Source: Desulfobacterales bacterium
Lineage (GTDB): Bacteria; Desulfobacterota; Desulfobacteria; Desulfobacterales; RPRI01
Reading direction: 5' to 3'
Length of the DNA: 19,422 nucleotides
NCBI GenBank assembly: GCA_030689795.1
Contig: JAUYEO010000028.1
Location: 1 to 19,422, forward strand
Shown here: piece by piece, positions 1 through 6,729 of the stretch
Layout: the number at the start of each line of letters is the position of its first letter
Numbering within the stretch: the stretch's first letter is position 1
Made by a program: the position numbers and the translations under genes
Notes under the pieces: model-generated
The model's database searches: none
What the model was told of the DNA's origin: nothing
What the model saw: only the letters and a program-made list of their open reading frames with translations

Positions 1-10
1 TCTCCCTCCT
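1..10 (-). promoter_or_regulatory. Ribosome binding site of a gene beyond the left edge
   Basis: Read leftward, the bases directly after the stop of the 37-aa gene give AGGAGGGAGA, a strong Shine-Dalgarno sequence. No start codon lies inside the window, so another gene of the same operon probably begins just outside. This is inference from the SD alone. Confidence 0.4.
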
Positions 11-123
11 TAACCGATGACCTTATCGGCAAGCCAAATGACATAGATCACGCCGGCAATAACCAGGCTGATGGTCAGCAGTGAAACCCAATACCCTATC
101 ATGTTGTGATAAAACCATCTCAT
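10..123 (-). CDS. 37-aa single-pass membrane peptide, third gene of the 179-aa/TauE operon
   Basis: A short gene with a clear ribosome binding site (AAAAGGAGAACGATATA then ATG). The product is 37 residues. It begins MRWFYHNMIGYW, is followed by one hydrophobic helix (about residues 13-31), and ends LADKVIG. It would sit in the inner membrane as a single-pass peptide. It follows the TauE/SafE gene by 63 bases and its stop codon runs straight into another strong SD, so it is an internal cistron and not the end of the operon. I do not recognise a family. The position next to a permease suggests a small accessory subunit, but that is inference. Reading as a gene rests on the SD, the membrane-helix pattern and the operon setting. 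Confidence 0.6.
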   Translation of the reverse strand: MRWFYHNMIGYWVSLLTISLVIAGVIYVIWLADKVIG

Positions 124-147
124 TATATCGTTCTCCTTTTCCAAGTA

Positions 148-177
148 AAGTTATAATACTCCAAGTTATAATACTCC
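148..177. repeat. Perfect 15-bp tandem duplication
   Basis: AAGTTATAATACTCC occurs twice back to back (148-162 and 163-177), in the short gap between the TauE/SafE stop and the SD of the 37-aa gene. It may be a slippage duplication or a paired protein-binding site. Nothing in the sequence decides between these. Confidence 0.85.
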
Positions 178-186
178 TGGTCAAGC

Positions 187-1254
187 TTATTTTTGCACTA
201 CCAGCGACGGTATCCAGTCAGGAACCGATTTGCCTTTCTGGTAACGGAGCGCAAAATAAACCAGCGACATGATAAAAAAGCACAGGAAAAACATCTCCCC
301 CAGGGTAAAGACGACGGCAAAGAAGGAGAGAAAAGCATACTTTGATCCGGTCAGCATGTAGGCAAGCCGCAAAAAGGCGCCGACCGTGGCCAGAATCAGC
401 GAGTAGCTGAGGATGTAGCGGATTGCGGGCCCGCGTACGTAGGCCGTCGCAATACTGCCGAATTGCGCCCCGAACATGGCGCCCACGATCATGAAGAGAA
501 CGGCGAGAAAATCGACATTCCCCATCATCGAGTGCCGCAAGGCGCCATAACCGCCGGAAACGACGATTTCAAGAAGATCGGTTCCCACGGCGATGTGTGT
601 GGATGCGCCTACGATATAGATCATTGCCGGCACCCGGACAAACCCTCCGCCCACGCCGAGAAATCCGGCCAGAACCCCTGTTATGGCCCCCACGATAACG
701 ATGACCCACATGGAGATTACGACACGGGCCTGCCTGCAGCGCACGATGGGGTAAAGGGAAATACGTTGAAAGAAGACGGGCACTTTACTGGTCATGACCT
801 CACGACCGACCTTGATACCTTCCTTCTCCATTTTTATCGCCATTTTGTTTGCCGCCTGGGTTTCCAGTTGCGTATAGATGAACAGACCGATCATCACAAC
901 CACCGAAGTGGCCAGAAGGATGATACCCGAAAGCCCCAGATTCTTGGTCCAGGTAAGGAGCCTGACCCCCTGCTCCACGCCGAACATGGTTCCCCCCACC
1001 ATCGCAAGGCCCAGAACCCAGTCGATATTGCCGAGCTGCCGGTGACGCACCGTGGCCACGACGGACTTGCCCGCGATGTGGCACATGTCAATCCCCGAAG
1101 CCATGTAACCCGGAAAGCCGAATACGATAAGGGCGGGCGTGACCATGTAGCCGCCGCCCACACCGATAAAACCGCCGACCATTCCAACGGTCGCACCAGT
1201 CAAGACCAGGAGCATCCAGGGCATTTCTATCCCTGCAATAATAAAATCAAACAT
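187..1254 (-). CDS. Sulfite exporter TauE/SafE family permease (copy 1)
   Basis: A 355-aa polytopic inner-membrane protein of the TauE/SafE family (COG0730), whose members move small anions such as sulfite, sulfoacetate or other organosulfur compounds. The two-fold internal repeat of the family is visible: a glycine-rich signature GGFIGVGGGYMVTP at residues 27-40 and a second one, GFLGVGGGFVRVPA, from residue 197. A charged cytoplasmic loop separates the halves (roughly residues 135-180). The start is supported by TTAAGGAGGCGAAAAC before ATG. The gene lies 137 bases downstream of the 179-aa membrane protein on the same strand and is probably co-transcribed from the sigma-54 promoter at 2080-2095. 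It is a paralogue of the permease at 11550-12605, with the same motifs and length. The substrate cannot be read from sequence. Confidence 0.9.
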   Translation of the reverse strand: MFDFIIAGIEMPWMLLVLTGATVGMVGGFIGVGGGYMVTPALIVFGFPGYMASGIDMCHIAGKSVVATVRHRQLGNIDWVLGLAMVGGTMFGVEQGVRLLTWTKNLGLSGIILLATSVVVMIGLFIYTQLETQAANKMAIKMEKEGIKVGREVMTSKVPVFFQRISLYPIVRCRQARVVISMWVIVIVGAITGVLAGFLGVGGGFVRVPAMIYIVGASTHIAVGTDLLEIVVSGGYGALRHSMMGNVDFLAVLFMIVGAMFGAQFGSIATAYVRGPAIRYILSYSLILATVGAFLRLAYMLTGSKYAFLSFFAVVFTLGEMFFLCFFIMSLVYFALRYQKGKSVPDWIPSLVVQK

Positions 1255-1311
1255 GTTTTCGCCTCCTTAATATAGGAACTGTAAATAAACAATTCATTGA
1301 TAGCGTCGAAT

Positions 1312-1333
1312 AAATTGTATAATTCTACAATTT
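1312..1333. other. Perfect 8-bp hairpin in the gap between the 179-aa gene and TauE
   Basis: AAATTGTA, a 6-base spacer, then TACAATTT. It is AT-rich and has no GC stem or T run, so it is a poor intrinsic terminator. It could be an operator or an mRNA processing/stability structure between two cistrons. Confidence 0.45.
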
Positions 1334-1391
1334 CAGAGCATTAGAAAATAAACGCATGTTAAATACCGATGAGTTATTTATTTTCAGTTAG

Positions 1392-1931
1392 TTAGTGATG
1401 TGCGATCTTGTCCAGCTTCAATCCCAGGATATCGGTAAACCCTTCGGCCATCAATCCGAGCGCCAGGCCGATAATAAGGACCATCGCGACATTCCATGCC
1501 CCGGACCAGGGGTTTGTCTCGACCCCCTTGTGCTTGAAGGTGTCTCTGAATTTAAATCCCTTGGCGTCTTTTATCTCCGAGGCCACCATGACTTTGAGCA
1601 TTCCGCCCTCCAGCTTGGCCCGCTTCTCCTCTTTGATCACCTTTGAAGAGATGATGCCGTCGGTGTTTTGCGGCAAACGGTCGCCCTTCTTGACTTCCAC
1701 CGCCTGAAGACCTTCAATTTTATCAAATTTGCCGATCTGCAGCATCACTGGGTTTTCTTTGGAGGCCTTTTTGAAATAACCTGAATGGACTGCGTACCCA
1801 TCCGTCTTGGCCTTGTAATAATACCACGAAATCATCTGCCCGGAGCTGTAGGTCGAGTATGCGTAATAAAACAACCCTACGGACACACCCAGCCAGAACA
1901 AAAACTTAATTGTCCCCTTTGTTTTTGTCAT
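1392..1931 (-). CDS. 179-aa membrane-anchored protein of unknown function, partner of TauE copy 1
   Basis: First gene of the leftmost operon, with SD AAGGAGGTTTTGTAA before ATG. The protein has an N-terminal membrane helix (about residues 8-26). A soluble, lysine-rich middle (about 30-145) contains a segment rich in beta-prone residues (LQAVEVKKGDRLPQNTDGII). A C-terminal membrane helix (about 149-168) ends in LGLKLDKIAHH. The middle part is probably extracytoplasmic, with both ends anchored. I do not recognise a named family. Its last ~28 residues resemble the C-terminus of the 98-aa protein at 12660-12956: IIG, LG, an acidic residue after Ala, then G(I/L)xLK and a final His. That protein also precedes a TauE/SafE gene. 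A dedicated partner of the permease is therefore a reasonable inference. Transcription is likely sigma-54-dependent. Confidence 0.85.
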   Translation of the reverse strand: MTKTKGTIKFLFWLGVSVGLFYYAYSTYSSGQMISWYYYKAKTDGYAVHSGYFKKASKENPVMLQIGKFDKIEGLQAVEVKKGDRLPQNTDGIISSKVIKEEKRAKLEGGMLKVMVASEIKDAKGFKFRDTFKHKGVETNPWSGAWNVAMVLIIGLALGLMAEGFTDILGLKLDKIAHH

Positions 1932-1948
1932 TTACAAAACCTCCTTTT

Positions 1949-1990
1949 TCAAAATGTTTTTTCCATTTTGACCCTTTAATAAAAAAGGTC
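1949..1990 (-). other. Two adjacent hairpins in the mRNA leader of the 179-aa gene
   Basis: A perfect 8-bp stem (TCAAAATG / CATTTTGA, 1949-1956 with 1964-1971) lies directly upstream of the SD. A second 8-bp stem with one G-U pair abuts it (1970-1977 with 1983-1990; GACC...GGTC). Both lie in the ~138-nt leader expected from the sigma-54 promoter. They could control ribosome access or mRNA stability. Role is inferred. Confidence 0.45.
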
Positions 1991-2079
1991 CGCAATTCGT
2001 TTTTTATATTGCCACCCCGAAGGGATTTGATTCATGAGAGCCTTCAGTCTTCGGATCATGTGGTTGTTACAATAGATAT

Positions 2080-2095
2080 AGCAAAACATATGCCA
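2080..2095 (-). promoter_or_regulatory. Sigma-54 (-24/-12) promoter of the 179-aa/TauE operon
   Basis: The minus strand reads TGGCATATGTTTTGCT, a full match to the sigma-54 consensus TGGCAYRNNNNTTGCW with the required 10 bases between GG and GC. The predicted transcription start is near 2069, giving a leader of about 138 nt to the ATG at 1931. An IHF-like site and a palindromic enhancer lie upstream in the right order. Confidence 0.88.
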
Positions 2096-2169
2096 TGCCT
2101 CTTCCACTATGGTTATATTCGTCTTCCGCAGTAATCCCGGCGTCTGTGGTCACAGTAATAATTAATTAT

Positions 2170-2182
2170 TATCAAACTGTTA
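2170..2182 (+). promoter_or_regulatory. IHF-type site upstream of the sigma-54 promoter (module A)
   Basis: TATCAAACTGTTA matches WATCAANNNNTTR exactly and sits in an AT-rich tract, centred about 107 bases upstream of the predicted start, between promoter and enhancer. DNA bending here would bring the activator to sigma-54 polymerase. Such matches are easy to find in AT-rich DNA, so the position counts as much as the sequence. Confidence 0.6.
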
Positions 2183-2253
2183 TGCGCTAATTCGTCGGGA
2201 TTTTTTCGGGACAATAAATGGCGGGGTGTTTCCGGTTACCGGGAAGCGCAAGC

Positions 2254-3771
2254 CTATTTTGTCGGGCTGATGCCAGAATTATTTACATCATGTAAAGAAG
2301 ATTTTTCGACCGCCGAAACGGGATCGGAAGATGACGGATTTTCCTCTTTCACGTTGGTTTCAACCTTGAGCCGGTATTTTTCGATTTTGGCCTGGATGGT
2401 CGGTCTGGAAAGACCCAGGAATTTGGCGGTGATGCTTTTGTTGCCGCCCGTGATTTCGAGTGCCGCCCCGATAACGGCGCTGGAGAAACGGTCATTCAAA
2501 TAATCAAACACGTTCTCGTGTTTTTTCGAAAGGAGAACCCTGCGGATCCATTGCCGCGTTGTCTCTTCGGGATACCCCTCGTCGGCACTCTCATATGCTT
2601 CACTTTTCTTTTCTATGGCATGAGTGATATCTTCCGGACGAATGGGACATCCGCGGCTGAAAATCAGGGCTTTTTGTATGGCGTTGGACAATTCACGGAC
2701 GTTGCCGGACCAGTGGTACCGGCTGACGATCTCCTTGGCCTCCAGAGTCATTCCCGGGTTATCCACGTTCATATCCCTGGAAAACAGGGCAAGAAAATGA
2801 TCGATAAGACGCGGTATATCCTGCAGTCGTTCCCGCAGGGGAGGGATCCGGATGGTGACCACCTTCAAGCGATAATAGAGATCTTCCCGAAAAGATCCGT
2901 CCGCAATGGCGGATTCAAGATCCCGGTTGGTTGCCGCAATAATGCGAACATTGACCGGAATGGTTTCATGTCCGCCGAGACGCTCGAGACTCTTCTCCTC
3001 GAGCAGACGAAGGATTTTGGGTTGCAGGCTTAACGGCATATCGCCTATCTCATCAAGAAAGATCGTTCCCCTGTGGGCCTGTTCGATTCTCCCGATGCGC
3101 CGACTAAGCGCCCCTGTGAAGGTCCCCTTTTCGTATCCGAAAAGCTCGCTTTCCAGCAGGTTTTCAGGGATGGCTACGCAGTTGATTACCAGGAATGGTT
3201 CGCTTGCCCTGAGACTGTGCTGATAAAGGGCGCGGGCTACGAGTTCCTTTCCCGTTCCGGATTCCCCCCGGATGAGTACCGTCGCGTCGGTGGGGGCTGC
3301 CCGCCCAATGGTTTTGTAGAGTTCCTGCATGACCTTGCACTGCCCGATGATGATCTCGGAAGAGGTTGTCCTGGGAACGACGTCCATCTCCACGCGGGAG
3401 CGCACAAGGCGACCTGCCTCTACTGCCTGATCGATAAGGGTGAGAATTTCGGGGATATCAAAGGGCTTGGTGATATAGTCAAAGGCCCCCAGTTTCATCG
3501 CTTCGATCGCCGTTTCGGTGGTGCTGAAGGCTGTCATTATAATCCCCGTGAGCTTGGGATCAATTTCGCGCATGGCCTTAAATGTCTGCAGACCATTTAT
3601 CCCCGGAAGGCACACATCTAAGATAGCCAAATCGACTCTGGCCGATTTTATGATCGCGAGGACCTCTTCACCACTGGAAGCCGTCAATACGGTATACTGC
3701 TCATCGGATAAAAGCTTTTCAAAGCTCCGACGCAACTGTTTATCGTCGTCAACAATAAGGATTGTGGCCAT
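2254..3771 (-). CDS. NtrC-family sigma-54 response regulator (enhancer-binding protein)
   Basis: A 505-aa activator with three domains. The receiver (1-~120) has acidic pocket D8-D10, phospho-acceptor D52, T80 and K102. The AAA+ sigma-54 interaction domain (~140-380) has Walker A GESGTGKE at 169-176 and Walker B IFLDE at 237-241. The sigma-contact loop reads GTFTGA at 216-221, where GAFTGA is usual. The C-terminal Fis-type helix-turn-helix (about 428-471) contains GGNKSITAKFLGLSRPTIQ. A 34-residue Ser/Asn-rich tail follows. It is the last gene of the kinase-receiver-receiver-activator operon, 18 bases after the preceding receiver. Its 3' end contains the palindrome TTTACA-TCA-TGTAAA, the presumed enhancer of the next operon. 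It is the only sigma-54 activator in the window, so it is the best candidate regulator of all three sigma-54 promoters (inference). Confidence 0.95.
   Translation of the reverse strand: MATILIVDDDKQLRRSFEKLLSDEQYTVLTASSGEEVLAIIKSARVDLAILDVCLPGINGLQTFKAMREIDPKLTGIIMTAFSTTETAIEAMKLGAFDYITKPFDIPEILTLIDQAVEAGRLVRSRVEMDVVPRTTSSEIIIGQCKVMQELYKTIGRAAPTDATVLIRGESGTGKELVARALYQHSLRASEPFLVINCVAIPENLLESELFGYEKGTFTGALSRRIGRIEQAHRGTIFLDEIGDMPLSLQPKILRLLEEKSLERLGGHETIPVNVRIIAATNRDLESAIADGSFREDLYYRLKVVTIRIPPLRERLQDIPRLIDHFLALFSRDMNVDNPGMTLEAKEIVSRYHWSGNVRELSNAIQKALIFSRGCPIRPEDITHAIEKKSEAYESADEGYPEETTRQWIRRVLLSKKHENVFDYLNDRFSSAVIGAALEITGGNKSITAKFLGLSRPTIQAKIEKYRLKVETNVKEENPSSSDPVSAVEKSSLHDVNNSGISPTK
2282..2296. 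promoter_or_regulatory. Palindromic enhancer (UAS) TTTACA-N3-TGTAAA, module A
   Basis: TTTACATCATGTAAA is a 6-3-6 perfect dyad centred about 220 bases upstream of the start predicted for the promoter at 2080-2095. It lies inside the codons for residues LHDVN in the tail of the activator gene. The same dyad with other spacer bases occurs at 6776-6790 and 16731-16745, each upstream of a sigma-54 promoter. Binding by the adjacent activator is inferred. Confidence 0.72.
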
Positions 3772-3789
3772 TGTCCATCGCCTTTCCGG

Positions 3790-4179
3790 TTATCTGCCTT
3801 TCGCTGACATCATTCTTTCATGGGCATTCTCGATAGCGGAAACAAGTGTTTCCACAGGGCACGGTTTGAGAAGAAGTTCCGTGGCGCCCATTTTCAGTAC
3901 TTCTGTGACGCGTTCGATATCCATTTGGCCGGTCAAGATGATCACCGGAGTCATAACGCCCTTATCTCGGATTGCTTTCAGGGTCGTTACACCGTCGATC
4001 CCCGGCATCTTGATATCAAGGACAATAACGTCGAACGTTTCGGTGGAAAGGATGTCGATGGCCTCGGTTCCGCTGTGAGTCGATTTGATCACCATCTCCC
4101 TTTTTCGCAAGACCTTGGTCAGGGACTCTACAAAAAGCCTCTCGTCATCAATCAGAAAAACACGCTTTAAATTGGACAT
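3790..4179 (-). CDS. Stand-alone response regulator receiver (129 aa)
   Basis: A single receiver (CheY-like) domain with no output domain. It has acidic pair D11-D12, phospho-acceptor D55 in LDIKMPGID, the TG switch in ILTGQMD, and Lys in LLLKPCPVETL. It lies between another stand-alone receiver and the sigma-54 activator in a tightly packed operon (9 bases after the preceding stop). It probably acts as a phosphate-passing or phosphate-buffering element between the kinase and the activator, or it regulates by protein contact. The sequence does not decide. It departs from the other receivers here by ending at the domain boundary without the basic C-terminal extension and by having IKSTHSG where they have a plain beta-strand. 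Confidence 0.92.
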   Translation of the reverse strand: MSNLKRVFLIDDERLFVESLTKVLRKREMVIKSTHSGTEAIDILSTETFDVIVLDIKMPGIDGVTTLKAIRDKGVMTPVIILTGQMDIERVTEVLKMGATELLLKPCPVETLVSAIENAHERMMSAKGR

Positions 4180-4188
4180 TTTGAGTAG

Positions 4189-4578
4189 TTACTCCCTTTC
4201 TCGCTGTATCAGTTTTCTCCGGTAGGCTTCGCTCACCTTTTCCTGGAGATCATCGATACTGACCGGTTTCATCAAAAAGTCAAAAGCCCCCAGTTGCATG
4301 CCCTCGATTCCCGATTCGATGGAGCCATGACCTGTAAGTATGACCACTTCCACAAGAGGCACTTTTTTCTTGATCTCTTTCAATGTGGCGATGCCATCCA
4401 TCCCCGGCATCTTCATATCAAGGATGATGACGTCGAACTCCTTTTCTCCGACCATGTTGACAGCATCAGCACCGTTATATACTACTACGGCATCATATCC
4501 TCTTTTAGACAGAAGCTTAAGAAGGTTGTTGGCAAAAGCCACTTCATCGTCAACGAGAAGAATTCTAGGTCTTTTCAT
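4189..4578 (-). CDS. Stand-alone response regulator receiver (129 aa)
   Basis: Single receiver domain with acidic pair D10-D11, phospho-acceptor D54 in LDMKMPGMD, TGHGSIESG switch region and Lys in FLMKPVS. A basic helical extension (RRKLIQRERE) ends it. I chose the ATG at 4578 over the GTG four codons upstream because GGAGCTAAAA gives a good SD for the ATG. The stop of the kinase gene lies 16 bases upstream, so kinase and receiver are a co-translated pair and the kinase is the likely phosphodonor. The domain is closely related to the receivers at 9458, 13419 and 15521, which share MPGMDGI, TGHxSxE and GxFDYLxKP, so these are probably paralogues with related partners. Confidence 0.92.
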   Translation of the reverse strand: MKRPRILLVDDEVAFANNLLKLLSKRGYDAVVVYNGADAVNMVGEKEFDVIILDMKMPGMDGIATLKEIKKKVPLVEVVILTGHGSIESGIEGMQLGAFDFLMKPVSIDDLQEKVSEAYRRKLIQRERE

Positions 4579-4594
4579 TTTTAGCTCCACATTT

Positions 4595-6391
4595 TTATAT
4601 TGAAGAGCGAGGCGGGGTAATTACCTCTTCCCGGTTTTCATGAGCGTTGTCAGGAGGACTGAAAGGAAGAAAAATATTAAATTGAGTCCCCTTGCCTGTG
4701 GTGCTTCGAACCGAAATGTCCCCGCCCAACCCCTTGATAGTGCTGTAGGTTATGGAAAGCCCCAATCCGGTACCCTTTCCCACCGCCTTCGTGGTGAAAA
4801 AAGGGTTGAATATTTTTTCCATGTTCTCAGGAGAAATACCCGAACCCGTATCGCCGACGGTGATCTCCACTCCATGGCGGCGGCTGTCGGTTCTGGTTCC
4901 AATACTGATCGTTCCATAAGGTTTTCCTTCATGAGCGTCGACAGCGTTGTTGATAAGGTTTATAAACACCTGCTGCAGCAGGGAAGGGTCAGAGCGGAAT
5001 GAAGGAATATCTTTTTTCAGGTCGAGCGCAAACCGAATCCCCGCCCCCTTTGCTTTTCCATCCATAAACCGGATCACTTCTTCAAGGAAAGCATTCAGAT
5101 TTACCGTTTCTCTTTGAGACTTGTTCCGGCGTGAAAATTTGAGGAGGTTCTGGGTGATGAGACTGCAACGACGGACCTGGGATTCCGTCTGAGACAGGGA
5201 GGCGATCAATTCGGTTTTGACTTCATCGCTAAGGCTAAGGCTGGGTACCTCCGCGATCGTGTCCCTCATGACCTGACTTTCAGTCAGAATGATGGCCAGG
5301 GGATTATTGATCTCATGGGCAACTCCGGCCGAGAGTTCCCCCAGTGAAGCAAATTTCCCCGCCTGAACGAGCTGTTTGTTCAACAAATCTGTTTCTTCGT
5401 CCCCCTTCTTTATGATTTTAATCATGTAGCGGGTACTTATTACAGAGATGACCAGGATGATCAGAAGACTTAAATGGAGAAAAATCAATGCGGCCCGGTT
5501 TGCTTGATTGGCGTCCCTGAATGCTTCCGAATAATCCTGTCTGACGACCAGCTTCCAGCGCGGATTTTCAAGCCATGTATAGGCGACTAACTGACGGGGA
5601 AAACGCCGGTTCGGATCTTTATTATCGGCCTCATATATTCCGATGCCGTTTTCCTCGCTGAAAAAATCAACCGGCAAAGGGGCTTTTTCCATAATTTTAC
5701 CGCTGAAACGGGGAGTGGTTTGCAGGATTCCTTTCTGATTCGAAAGATATACTTCACCGGTTGCGCCTATCTTGACGTTCTCAACCAGGGAACGGAAATA
5801 TTCCGTATCTATGCTTGCCCGTAAGATCCATTTCCTGTTCCCCTCAATCCGGGTGACAGCGATAATAAAGTGGGGCGCATTGCGAAAACCGGTAAACATA
5901 TCACTGATATAGATCCCTTTATTCATCACTTCCTTAAACCAGAAAGCCTGGGAATAGTTCTTGTCCATCAGAGCATACGGGCCGATATATGCCGAATGAT
6001 TGCCCTTATCATCGATAAGGCCCAAGTCCGTAAAAAACGAACTTCCCTGGTTCATTATTCTGAAGATGCGTCTGAGATTTTCCGGGTTTTGCAGGGAATC
6101 GGGAGAATGCGTCAGAATTACCAATTGGAGGTCTGAAGTGCGTTCGCGTAAAAAGAGTTCTATTATTTCCCGATGGTGCTCGACCTGATTCTTGAAATAG
6201 TCCATTATCCGGATCTTTGAAAATCCGGAATAGTAAGCGTAGCTCCCCCAACCGACCAGAAAAAGGGGAACCAGAGAACATATCAGAGTGAGAAAAATGA
6301 ATTTCCGGTAGAGTTTGGAATAACGCTCTTTCCCCTTTTTTCCCGGATTTGGTTGCTTTATGGATACGCCTACTTCCTGTTCAGGTTCCAT
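4595..6391 (-). CDS. Cache-domain sensor histidine kinase (copy 1)
   Basis: A 598-aa inner-membrane kinase. A cytoplasmic N-terminus is followed by TM1 (about 30-54) and an extracytoplasmic Cache-like sensor (~55-300). TM2 is at about 301-320. A short coiled linker without an obvious HAMP domain leads to HisKA with phospho-acceptor His359 in VAHEINNPLA. The HATPase domain has an N box (INNAVDAH), DTGSGI and TGLGLS. A longer frame begins with a TTG at 6490 without any SD; the ATG at 6391 has TAAGGTCATCA before it and is preferred. It is first in the kinase-receiver-receiver-activator operon. The sigma-54 promoter at 6574-6589 predicts a ~172-nt leader. The sensor half is clearly paralogous to the kinase at 13858-15519: both have (G)(I/V)YISD(M/I)F, PHFIIA and RWILRA(S/T)ID. 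The ligand is unknown. Confidence 0.93.
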   Translation of the reverse strand: MEPEQEVGVSIKQPNPGKKGKERYSKLYRKFIFLTLICSLVPLFLVGWGSYAYYSGFSKIRIMDYFKNQVEHHREIIELFLRERTSDLQLVILTHSPDSLQNPENLRRIFRIMNQGSSFFTDLGLIDDKGNHSAYIGPYALMDKNYSQAFWFKEVMNKGIYISDMFTGFRNAPHFIIAVTRIEGNRKWILRASIDTEYFRSLVENVKIGATGEVYLSNQKGILQTTPRFSGKIMEKAPLPVDFFSEENGIGIYEADNKDPNRRFPRQLVAYTWLENPRWKLVVRQDYSEAFRDANQANRAALIFLHLSLLIILVISVISTRYMIKIIKKGDEETDLLNKQLVQAGKFASLGELSAGVAHEINNPLAIILTESQVMRDTIAEVPSLSLSDEVKTELIASLSQTESQVRRCSLITQNLLKFSRRNKSQRETVNLNAFLEEVIRFMDGKAKGAGIRFALDLKKDIPSFRSDPSLLQQVFINLINNAVDAHEGKPYGTISIGTRTDSRRHGVEITVGDTGSGISPENMEKIFNPFFTTKAVGKGTGLGLSITYSTIKGLGGDISVRSTTGKGTQFNIFLPFSPPDNAHENREEVITPPRSSI

Positions 6392-6573
6392 TGATGACCT
6401 TATTCTTTGAAGATGACTTGGGATTAACAGCCAGAATACAGATAAAGTGCCATATGCATAACAAATTTGATAAGAATTTGCCTTTTGCAAAAGTTATAAA
6501 GTGTTGTGCGATCATTCTTAAGTCATCCCTGTGAGCCTTCAGTCTTCGGACCATGTGGTTGTATAACAGATAT

Positions 6574-6589
6574 AGCAAAACATATGCCA
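6574..6589 (-). promoter_or_regulatory. Sigma-54 (-24/-12) promoter of the kinase-activator operon
   Basis: The minus strand reads TGGCATATGTTTTGCT, identical to the element at 2080-2095 and a full consensus match. Predicted start near 6563. Because the operon encodes the presumed activator, this implies positive autoregulation. Confidence 0.87.
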
Positions 6590-6662
6590 TGCCTCTCCCT
6601 CTATGGTTATATTCGTCATCCGCAGTAATACCGGCGTCTGTGTTCACGGTATTATTAATTAT

Positions 6663-6675
6663 TATCAAATTGTTA
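6663..6675 (+). promoter_or_regulatory. IHF-type site (module B)
   Basis: TATCAAATTGTTA is an exact WATCAANNNNTTR match centred about 106 bases upstream of the predicted start. It differs from module A only within the free positions of the consensus. Confidence 0.6.
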
Positions 6676-6729
6676 TGAGCTAATTCGTCAGGATTCCTTT
6701 AGGGGCAATAAATTGCGGAGTGTTTCCGG

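Larger units (their letters stand above)
2038..2318. repeat. Long direct repeat, copy A (promoter module plus 3' end of activator gene)
   Basis: This ~281-base stretch is a diverged direct repeat of 6533-6812. Shared features in the same order are: GAGCCTTCAGTCTTCGG, the complete sigma-54 promoter, the TTAATTATTATCAA IHF region, the palindromic CCGGTTACCGGGAAG, and the coding sequence for the last residues of the sigma-54 activator including the TTTACA/TGTAAA palindrome. It covers most of the 322-base gap between the 179-aa gene and the activator gene. Confidence 0.92.

Noticed and set aside
463..1275. Rightward 270-codon frame antisense to TauE copy 1
   Set aside because: His/Asp/Gly-rich shadow of a membrane-protein gene; no SD, no family features, and the opposite strand has clear TauE motifs.
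1297..1333. Rightward TTGATA...TATAAT promoter or Fur-like box in the TauE leader
   Set aside because: Spacer of 15 bases, no rightward gene follows, and the dyad does not fit a Fur box; recorded only as a hairpin.
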